Source: Oncomelania hupensis
Lineage: Eukaryota; Mollusca; Gastropoda; Littorinimorpha; Pomatiopsidae
Assembly: GCA_036898135.1 (NCBI GenBank)
Contig: CM072512.1
Span: 9,979,428 to 10,043,427 of the forward strand
Length of the DNA: 64,000 nt
Reading direction: 5' to 3'
This document shows positions 55,361 to 64,000 of the stretch, in pieces. Every line of letters begins with the position of its first letter. Position 1 is the first letter of the stretch. A program made the position numbers and the translations under genes. Under the pieces are notes generated by a model that saw nothing but the letters and a program-made list of their open reading frames with translations, had not been told where the DNA came from and searched no databases.

Positions 55361-58300
55361 GTAAGAGGCGACGGAACAGGAATAGAATTTTGCTGGGTTC
55401 CATCGCAAGTTAGCATTTTCGGCAATGAAATGTCTGATTGCTTAGCGAAACGAGGAGCAGACAAACATGATTCTTTATGCATTCAAATAAATATGGCGCA
55501 ACATGAATATTTTTATTTTTAAGTAAATGGTTTTTATAATTCATGTTGATATGAAATGACATTGAAGGTGCAAAACTGCATCAACATTTAAGGAAAGAAC
55601 TACTATCCAATGGCTTTATAAGAACTAAATATAATTGATTACAATTCATCATCTTTTCTTTATGAACCAAAATTAATCCTTTGCGCAAGTCAAGGAGTCA
55701 ATACTTATTGGACTTCATTGTCTTCACTCACATCCTCTTCTGGAGATTGCCACTCATGACATTCGAGTTGCATAGATTGTGGCGCTTCTGTGTTTTCTTC
55801 ATCTCGATGACGATGTGGACTGGACTGGCCAGTGTGTTATTGGCAAAGGCTTAAAAGGTGCTGCTCGTGGACTCTTAAAGAGCTTGTTCGACAAGATGAA
55901 GGTCTTGTTGGAAGTTCCAGGGCTGAGATTTAGCAAGCCAGGCTAAGGAGCCAGCCGGGCTCCTAACCTGGGAAGTTGAAGTTGCCAAAATATTTCTCAG
56001 GTTGCCAGACACCTTGATTGAAAGCACGGTCATTTTTTTTAAAACTGTATAACTATTGCAGCTAATAAACAAGATAAATTTCAACAACATTGTTTCATTT
56101 TTTAAAACAAGCACTATATAATTTATTCATCATCGACATCCTCCTCCTCAATGTTCCAAAACTTGAAGGAGCTTGGGTGTGCCTTCTTCAACTGTTTTTT
56201 TTCTTCTTTTATCTTTTTTTTTTTGGCTGGAGGCTCCGAGACACCGCTTAAAAAGCGCCACGTCGTTCGAGATTGACAAAAGACTGAGAATGGGGAATAT
56301 CGAAAGTACGGCAAGTCTCGCGTGACTCATCAAGGAAGTCAGAGACTCGTTCCGATACACGCAAGGAAGCAAGAAGGCTAGGATCTCGCAGGGCAGTAGC
56401 GTTTCGCGGCGAGGGAAAGAAGAAAGTGTCGCGAGAAAAGGCTATTTTTACTTCGCAAATCCCTCGCTTTGCTAGCGTTACCTAACTTCCTAGCATGCAT
56501 CGGAACGGGTCTCCCGTGCTGACTGCAGAAGCGGTTGGCGCGTGTTTTGTTTTCAAGTCAAAAGTCCGTGTACAGGTACAGAATCTCTACCACTGGCGGT
56601 ATTTTCAAGTCGCCAGCCAGGCGAATGGTACCCCCAATCGAGCTCGCCACACACTATTTTTAGGAGCCATTGGCGAGTTGGCGAACGTTAAAGCTCAGCC
56701 CTGAAGTTCTGGAGTAAAATACAACAACAAAAATAATACATGAATAGCCTAAATTAAGTTTAATAATCCACGCTTGCGAAACGTGGACCCTCACAGCAGA
56801 TCTACAACGAAAAACACAAAGCATGGAGATGGGGTGCTACAGAAGACTTCTAGGCATTTCCTATACCCAGCACATCACCAACGAACAACGAAGTCCGACA
56901 GACCATCACACAAGCCATTGGACAACACGATGACATGCTCACAGTGGTGAAGAAACGGAAACTCCGATGGTATGGCCACGTCACCAGTTCATCAGGCCTT
57001 GCAAATACAATCCTGCAAAGCACGGTACAAGGAGGCAGAAGAAGAGGGAGACAGAAAAAGAGGTGGGAGGACAACATTCGAGAATGGACTGGCTTGACAC
57101 TGAGCCAAGCCATGAGGATTGCTGAGGACAGAGAAAGATGGAGTACACTGGTTAAACGATCATCTGTGGTGCCCCCACGACCTTCGAGTTACGTGATAGG
57201 ATAGAATAGGATGTTTAATAGTTATAACTTGGTACCTGTAGACAAACAAGCGAAAGTAACCCACTAACAGACCTATTATTACTATTACTACTGCCGTACT
57301 GGAGATGTACAAGAATAACTTCATGACCTAATAGCAGTAGTATTCCTAACTCGCTCGAGAATTAATTATGCAAAACAAATACCTAGCGAAATTCGCAGAA
57401 ATAAACATAAAAGAAGAACCACATTGTTTTGCAAACAAAGTTCACCTTTGGTATTGACATAGCTTAATGTGAAACGCACGAGTTATATCAATCAATGCCA
57501 AAATGTGTCTGTACGAAGTCGTGACAACGAATGAAAACAAAATGGCGACGTCTCGTAAGGGGCGTAACCATTCGTCGTGAGGACTTGATTGTTTTTACAT
57601 TTTGAAAGTCTTTACGCTCAATAAGTGTACCTTTTTTCCATTTTTTTTTTTTTGGGGGGGGGGGGGTAGGTTGGGGGTCGATGGGGGAGTAATATTTAAA
57701 AAAAACATCAGGTTACATAATAAAACAAAACTCACAATCAGTCAGTCATGGACAGAAACTCCGATGGTATGGCCATGTCACCAGATCATCAGGCCTTGCA
57801 AAGACTTCTGCAAGGCACAGTGCAAGGGGGTAGAAGAAGAGGGAGACCGAAAAAGAAGTGGGAGGACAACATTCGAGAATGGACTGGTTTGACACTGAGC
57901 GAAGCCATCAGGGCTGCTGAGGACAGAGAAAGATGGAGTATGCTGGTTAAACGATCATCTGTGGTGCCCCTACGACCTTCGGGTTACGGGACAGGATAGG
58001 AATAGGATAGGACACCAATTCCAGCAAATAAATTATTGTCAGGATTTTCAGTAATTACCCAAGAATTTAATAATAGATATGCTGGGTGGTTACACCAACA
58101 AAACGAGAATGAGGACCAAAACAAATTGCGCACGCATGGCTGGTGATTAAAATGAAATAAAAAAATTAAAGCAATCAATGACCACCATTTTAACGTTTAT
58201 TAATGCGTCCTTTTATATGTACTTACCCACCAACACTGACTGAAATCCTGAACCGGCTCCACCGCCATCATGCAAGTTCGTTGTATTTATTTCAGGCTGG

Positions 58301-60969
58301 CAGCAACAAACGGAACTCCACAAGGCCTGTATGGCGGGGAATGTGGAGGTTGTGAAACTCTTGATTCAGTGTGGGGTTGATCCTAATGCCAGGGACGCGT
58401 TTGATGAGACTCCACTGCACTATGCCTGCAAGCGAGGTCTTCCACCCGTGGTCCATTACTTGCTGACGCACGGCAGTGATGCCACGCTGGTGGACAAAAT
58501 GGGCAAAGGAGTGTTGCACCACGCGGCGGAGTCTGGCTGTGTGTAAGATTCTTTTACCTATTTATTATTATTTATTATTTGTGCCTTATTGTATTGAATT
58601 CTTTTTTTTGGAGCCCGGGTGGGTGTGTGTACAAGATTTAATGAATTACTAATAATAAGATTTGATGAATTACTAATAATTCAGCCGCCCGCCTTGTTAT
58701 TAAAGCTAAAAAACGAGACCATGCCACCCCTCTACTCCGATCTCTTCATTGGCTCCCTGTTTGAGCTCGCATCTTGTACAAGCTCTCAACTATTGTTTTC
58801 AAATTCTTCACTGGTTCTGCCCCCTCATACTTTACTGACCTTCTCTCTGTCTACTCTCCTGCAAGACAACTCCGCTCTTCTTCTGATACAAGACTGCTTT
58901 CTATCCCCCGTGTTCACTCAAAGACCTATGGTGAACGATCTTTCTCTTTCTCTGCTGCAACTGCTTGGAACTCACTACCGATGCAACTCCGACATGCTCC
59001 ATCACTTTCTTCCTTCAAGCGCCAATTAAAGACCCACCTTTTTAACATGCAAACTCAATAATTTTCAATCCCCCTCCCTTCCATCCCCATATGTAATCTT
59101 TTACCAACTCACGTCATCTGTTCATGGATGGTGGCGGCACCGGCTCGGTTCTTGGTATTCATATTATCTGTTGTTTTGCATAGCCATGTGTTTTTTTTTT
59201 TGTGTTTTTTTTTTAAACTGTAATTATTTAATCATTTGATAAGTGTATACGTGTTCTGTGTGCGTGTGTGTGTGTGTGTGGGTGTGTGGGTGTGTGTGTG
59301 TGTGTGTGTGATTGCACGTGTGTTGTCAAGCGCGGCGAGCTCGCTTTCCTTACCGTTTGCGAGGTACCGCGCGATATAAATGTACTGTATTATTATTATT
59401 AATAATAAGATTTGATGAATTACTAATAATAAGATTTGATGAATGACTAATAACTGGGGTGGCGCAGTATTGCAGTGGTTTGAGCACACAGCTTCCAATG
59501 TTTCATGTTAAGCAACGTCGGGAAGGATTAGTACTTGGATGGCTGACCATGCACGGAAGCAACCACCACGCAACACAAAAAGATTGAAACAATCGCGCAT
59601 GACCCCCTACGTCCTCCTCCCCATCTGTCCTCACTCTCCCCATTAGCCCCACCCACCCAGTTTACCCAATGTAAACGGATATCTGGATCTGTTTAGAACC
59701 GGAGAAGTCAAAGCAGGGAGGTGGAGGGGAGATAGGCATCGCCCTCATTAAGCTGGTCTGGAGAAAAGGGAGGTCCCAAGCACTTCTCTCCCCAACGATT
59801 GACAGGTTACGGGGACACCTTTACCTAACAATACATTCAAAGAGGGAGTGGAGTAGGGATACATGAAGGCTCCTGTTGATGACTAGCACATCTTCGCCTG
59901 TTTTAGCTGATGTAGACTTTTACCACGTGTGGAAAGTCATTACAGCACAATATAGAAGACCAATCTTGTGCAGTGTTTGCAACTACTGCTATTTCATTTC
60001 ACTTTACATTGTTAAGTGCAGAAAGGTGTAATGTTTGTATCTAACAGTAACCAGTACATATTTTGACAGCTACTGTCAGTACAAACTCTCCCAAAAATCC
60101 AAAGTAATAAGTACTTGTGACCATTTCTGTCTTTATCCAGACCGTTGCTGGCCATGCTGGAAGCGCGTTATCCCGACATGCCTTTCACGTGCCAAGACTC
60201 CAACCTGCAGACGCCACTCCACCTTGCCACCAAGGCTGGCCAGTTAGAGGCTTTCAAGTTCCTCTTGAGAAAAGGGGTGAGAGAATGCTGATTGACTTGG
60301 TCTTCTACGTTTACCATTGTCCTCTGTGACTGAAAGTGTAATGGGTGATTGGTCCTTGGTTCAATGCTTACAATGTTGAGGTTTCCCTTAGACTGGACAC
60401 TATCAAGCGAAAGGTGCCTTATTGCATCCTTCCATCCATCCATCCCAGTGAGGCAAACATCTTCTTTATATTAATATTTGCTTTGTTTGGATTGAAAATG
60501 TAAATGTAATTAAATCAAAATATTGAAGGGATTACTTGCATCACGGCCTATCAAACTTACCAGCATACTAGAAATAAGGCTTTGTTCCATGCTCCAGACT
60601 TTGGAGTATTTGAAGACCAAGGTACAGTAAATGTAAAGAGTACGCCATGTTTCACATAAACATATTTGGTTGTGTTTTCGGTGACTTTATTTATTGTATC
60701 ATTCTTATATAGTGCTTGTTAACTCAAAAGTGCTAAGCAATGGCCCGGACTCCATAACATTACTTGTGTATGCAGGCGTGGTTTTTTCAGAGAAGTAACT
60801 TGAGGCTAGCGGACAAAGACGGCAACTGGCCGATCCATATAGCAGTACAGCAAGGCTTTGGCCACTTGACCTGGTGCCAGCTTTGCATGCTTGGCGTGTC
60901 TGCGTTGGACCAGGCCAACAACCATGGATACACACCCTACAAGCTAGCAGCTTCTTACGACTCCAATAG
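55234..60969 (+). CDS. Ankyrin-repeat DHHC palmitoyltransferase (ZDHHC13/17-like), gene 2, first 4 exons
   Basis: Exons 55234-55360, 58296-58542, 60141-60276 and 60776-60969 have exactly the same lengths (127, 247, 136, 194) and phases as exons 1-4 of gene 1, and keep the ATG and all splice sites without stops. They encode the ankyrin part only. Changes from gene 1 are mostly conservative (MLTMFSQAA/MLALFSQAV, LIQSGAD/LIQCGVD). Exon 5 with TM1-TM2 was not found in the remaining 3 kb, against 1.1 kb of intron in gene 1. Either the intron is enlarged by insertions and the gene continues past the window, or the copy is a truncated ankyrin-only paralogue. The ankyrin domain binds substrates in this family. 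Confidence 0.8.
55400..55917. other. Gene 2 intron 1, left part
   Basis: Non-coding AT-rich sequence not shared with gene 1; nothing recognised. Confidence 0.4.
55918..56703 (-). mobile_element. hAT-like DNA transposon remnant, 786 bp
   Basis: The ends CAGGGCTGAGATTTA and TAAAGCTCAGCCCTG are inverted repeats; GAAGTTC lies at both borders. A minus-strand frame (56123-56314) ends with AHPSSFKFWNIEEEDVDDE after a Lys-rich run and may be a transposase remnant. It is absent from gene 1 intron 1. Confidence 0.65.
56765..57215 (+). mobile_element. RTE-like LINE fragment, gene 2 intron 1
   Basis: Covers ACEAWTLTADLQRRIQSMEM to the C terminus, with a frameshift near 56888. Ends GTGATAGGATAGAATAGGAT, a worn GGATA tail. 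Confidence 0.9.
57752..58009 (+). mobile_element. RTE-like LINE fragment, gene 2 intron 1, younger
   Basis: Covers RKLRWYGHVTRSSGLAKT to the C terminus, close to copies A and B apart from a 3-base deletion, and ends GGGACAGGATAGGAATAGGATAGG. Strongly 5' truncated. Confidence 0.9.
58296..58542 (+). CDS. Gene 2 exon 2 (ankyrin repeats)
   Basis: Acceptor TTTCAG, donor GTAAG. Reads GWQQQTELHKACMAGNVEV.., TPLHYACKRGL, VLHHAAESGCV. Confidence 0.92.
58683..59400 (+). mobile_element. L2/CR1-like LINE 3' end
   Basis: Reads ATPLLRSLHWLPV, FKFFTGSAPSYFTDLLSVYS, LRSSSDTRLLSIPR, KTYGERSFSFSAATAWNSLP and LKTHLF, the canonical C-terminal signature of L2-group reverse transcriptases. The 3' UTR contains a (TG)n run (59256-59312) and ends GGTACCGCGCGATATAAATG then (ATT)n. 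The string AATAATAAGATTTGATGAATTACTAATAAT lies on both sides as a long direct repeat. It occupies the point where gene 1 has its TTAA MITE. Confidence 0.85.
59457..59830 (+). mobile_element. 5S-type SINE, near full length, gene 2 intron 2
   Basis: Head GGGTGGCGCAGTATTGCAGT, then ATGTTAAGCAACGTCGGGAA, GGATTAGTACTTGGATGGCTG and GACC (5S-like), body GGTGGAGGGGAGATAGGCATC, GCCCTCATTAAGCTGG, tail ACACCTTTACCT. The 3' half is shared with gene 1 at 22636-22810. Confidence 0.75.
60141..60276 (+). CDS. Gene 2 exon 3 (ankyrin repeats)
   Basis: Acceptor TTATCCAG, donor GGG|GTGAGA. Reads PLLAMLEARYPDMPF, TPLHLATKAGQLEAFKFLL. Confidence 0.9.
60776..60969 (+). CDS. Gene 2 exon 4 (ankyrin repeats)
   Basis: Acceptor TATGCAG, donor AATAG|GTAAGG. 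Nearly identical to gene 1 exon 4 (NNHGYTPYKLAASYDSN). Last exon of this gene visible in the window. Confidence 0.93.
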
Positions 60970-60996
60970 GTAAGGAAAACCAGGAGACATGAGAAC

Positions 60997-61331
60997 TGTC
61001 GCGAGAGGCAAGTTCAACACAGCACTAAACACTCCTTAGCGTCTCAAACTCGACTGCCCTCCTACCTGTCTTTGACTGAATCGGCCAGAACTGGTTCTAA
61101 CCACTCTACCTGTGTGCCGATTGGATGAAACAATCTAAGTGGCTGTAAGATTCGAAACACCATCGTAGGCCGCGATGATGTCACTACACGGCTCGCGTCA
61201 GCTCGCAGTGTGTGTACACATCAGTTATACCTTAATCGTCTGCTATAGACTTCAGTAACCTTCTAAGTTTTACTATTGACTAAACAAGCAAAAGCTCAAA
61301 TAGTGCGGGGTAAACTGGTCTGCTTGTTACA
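60997..61331 (+). mobile_element. Unclassified 335-bp insertion (possible solo LTR)
   Basis: Gene 1 runs straight from GAGAACACTATGGAATTATT, whereas gene 2 has 335 extra bases between GAGAAC and TATGAAATTATT. The insert starts TGTCGCGAGAGG and ends TTGTTACA. Part of it recurs inverted at 62385-62515. LTR identity is inference from the TG..CA ends. Confidence 0.5.
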
Positions 61332-61439
61332 AACAGTATGAAATTATTATAGTTCATTCATTCTGCTTAACAATGTAGATATTTTTGATTTTTATTTAGA
61401 CCAGATAGCAAATAAAAGACTTTATTTGGCCAAGTGGCA

Positions 61440-64000
61440 TATGGACAAAAGCACCTGGAACATAACTGTGACGTTGGTAAAATATTACTACCTATCACAC
61501 TTACAGCTGACACATCCCTCACCATACTCCAAGTTGACTCATTTTCTCACTCTTTTGCCTCCCCCTCTATTCACGGTCTCTCTTGCACTCCACATCACAA
61601 CACAACCCCCATCCAGGCACACATATAAATAGGAAGCTTACATCTTGTCATAAACTTCTTTGCGTGTTATAGAATAATTAGCTTTGTTCTCAGAAGATTC
61701 CTACAAACTTGATATTAATTTGTAAAAAACTTTTAATGTTCCAATTTCTCATTTACACGCATTCATCAAAAGGCATTTCTTATACAATTACTCAAGTTGA
61801 GCCACAGAGATCAACTTGAAACATTGAAAACTGTGACGACACGAGTTTTCAGCACGTACTAGAGTTCGTTACATATCGTGCAGAGTTGCACATCTCTAGT
61901 GATACAGTGTACATAGTCGATTCGACAGTTTCTTTTACTGCGTATGAAAGGTTAGTATGTGTGGGTTTCACGTGTTTAACGCAAAGAGCATAATGCGTAA
62001 ATGGGGAAACTGGGTTACTGAGCTCGACTCGATGCTGTCCTGTGTGCTGGTATTTGATTTAGTTGGCAGAGTCAATGTGTTTGCTTTTGCAAGCAGTCAG
62101 TCTTTTTGGACAGAAGTAACTTTGTGACTGTGTGTCAGGTTAGAGTACGTTCTTCTGTAAGGGTAGATTGTTCGTTGTGTTTCGAACCACCCAAGGTCTT
62201 GCGCCCTCGTCGGGACAAGAATGTCTAAAAGTCTGTATGGGAGGACTGTAACTGTCGCGTTAGGACTAGTTTTACTCTGCTTATTTTAATATTTAGCTTG
62301 GTTAGTCTATGTAATATTAGGATTTCAATGTTAGCCAGCAGCAGACGATGAAAGTAATCAAGCGTAGCAATAGCATACTGCCGATTATACACACAGTGGT
62401 AGTTGACGCTGGCTGAAGGCAATGACATCATCGTAATTACGATAGGCGAGAAAGTTTAACCAATGAGACGCAGGCAGAGCGGTTAGAGCCAGTTCTGACT
62501 ATGTCAAAACCTAGCATAGCTTAATTCATTCGTGTCTAAACCGAGGAAGAGATAACAGCTACATCGCTACACAGGAGCAGTAGTTCTCTTCAGAAAAGAC
62601 TAGGACGCAGTACTTGTGTAAATCCGAATTTACTCAAGTAGCCACTGGCCTGATATTGTCACGAAGGTAAATGAACATATTTCTATTTCATCGTGATGTA
62701 TTATATTATTGTTGAATTATGTTTGTGAAATTTACTATGCATAAAATTGAATTGGTAGCCTGACGTTGCCTGACACGTGGCGTAGCCGACCACGAGGCAA
62801 AAGACGACCGGCAGACGCCATCTTGAATTCTGTACGGACCCACTGTTGTTTAACTTATATGTATGCTTGCAAACCAGTGGCTGTACAAATGAATGTGTAT
62901 AATATTATTAACTCTTGATGTGTATAAGTAGCCATGTTTTATATTTATGAATGTATAGGAAATTAGAGTGGAGATTCCAGTGGACCACGGACTTAGCAGA
63001 ATGTTCGTCGCTTATATATGTAGATGTGGAGCTAATCACTGAGGGCTATTACGACCTTCAGTGAGACGCTCTGCACACAACTATCATTCAAGGTTGTGCA
63101 GAATTTCGTCTCATATGTTACAGACGAACAGGCGTTCTGTAGTGCGCCCAACACTGCCTCAGACGAAACCTCGTCGACGCATTCGTTGGCTGCAACGGTA
63201 TCCCCAGCATTGCGCGAGGAAAGCCAACCAGTCTACCCACAGGGAAGAACCAGAAGAAGACAACACAAGTTGTCAACAAACCGACCACAGCACAGCACGC
63301 CAGACTCACAGCTAAGTCTATACACGTGTGTGCACAAAAAACTGAGAGCTACAGGACCACAGTAGTCCACTTCTCATGAACAATAACATCCAGTGCCCAA
63401 GGATGAACTATTAGCTGCATAGACTATCAGCGATCGAATTATTCACAGTGACTATTTAACGTTTAAGGTAGATTAGTACTTAGAGAATCTTGTATAGAGT
63501 ATAAGAAATAAATGTGTGATGTTTAACTGTTATCAAGTGGCTGGACTACATATGATTCATAGCCGTGTGAAAGCTAGTGTGACAGTAATCTTTTACCATT
63601 TTTCTATCTCTGTACCCCAACCTTTACACAGACCGAGCTAAATAAATAAATTTATTATAGTACTCCACAGGGTGACTAACTAGCAGTTCCCATCGGATAA
63701 AGCGTGAGGTTTACATCATTCCATTGTGCAGAGCCCTAAAACCCATAAACCCACGTGACAGTAACCGCCATTATTGGAAAATAATAAGTGTAGGGTTCAG
63801 TTCTAAGGTTGTGTGGCCTTTGTTTGGGCACCTGCCAAAGCTCAAGTACTTCATCAGTATTGAGATGCCCCAGTGCATAGCTAAGCATTAGCCAGAAACG
63901 AACTTGATACTCTCAACTATCTAACAACAAGTGTGTACTGTACTGTGGTGTGTTGTATAGTGTTGTGTTGTGCAGTGTACGTATATCCGTTATCACAGGC
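61440..64000. other. Unresolved 3' end of the window
   Basis: Homology with gene 1 intron 4 ends near 61440. The rest may be the interior of a further retroelement (inverted similarity at 62385-62515). A frame at 63061-63315 is rich in Arg/Gln/Thr with no motif. No exon 5 of gene 2 was found. Confidence 0.4.

Overview
The window is eukaryotic DNA: genes split by GT-AG introns, vertebrate-like microsatellites, and a very high density of LINEs, SINEs, LTR and DNA transposons. The repeat set and the host protein suggest an invertebrate metazoan, probably a lophotrochozoan such as a mollusc; this is inference from repeat style, not a phylogenetic result.

Host genes. One gene runs across most of the window on the + strand (coding 11809-42703). 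Eleven exons join with consistent phases into 565 codons and encode an ankyrin-repeat DHHC palmitoyltransferase of the ZDHHC13/ZDHHC17 (HIP14) type: ankyrin repeats, two TM segments, two more TMs, a DPG motif, the Cys-rich DHHC domain, two TMs and a short tail. A second, partly diverged copy of its first four exons (55234-60969), with homologous introns and upstream DNA, lies 12.5 kb downstream in the same orientation and is still open where the window ends. A possible minus-strand exon of an unidentified gene is at 10483-10662.

Mobile DNA, left to right. 1-4321: L2-like LINE end, a small inverted-repeat element, an RTE-like fragment and two unclassified repeat families. 4322-9891 (minus): an LTR retrotransposon with identical-length 640-bp LTRs and a 5-bp target duplication. 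12708-15710 and 18870-22222: two almost identical RTE-like LINEs whose stop codon lies inside their GGATA tail. 15859-25490: SINEs, a TTAA-flanked MITE and a hAT-like MITE in the introns. 27612-33153 (+): a second LTR retrotransposon of the same family. 35741-36533: a tyrosine-recombinase fragment, a LINE fragment and a long-armed hairpin MITE. 38366-38710: tandem decoy copies of a splice acceptor. 39590-40005: a piggyBac relic. 43000-54900: SINEs, a 709-bp retroposon nested in a hAT element, and LINE fragments. 55400-61331: copy-specific insertions in the introns of the second palmitoyltransferase copy.

Most notable: both LTR elements encode gag, protease and integrase in one frame, with integrase before the reverse-transcriptase remnant, and both lack the RT catalytic core at the same junction. 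Each carries a run of heat-shock-element pentamers just upstream of gag. They look like a recently mobile non-autonomous lineage that must borrow reverse transcriptase. The second notable point is the array of four decoy 3' splice sites directly before the exon that encodes the DHHC active site. All identity statements are by eye; no alignment or search was run.
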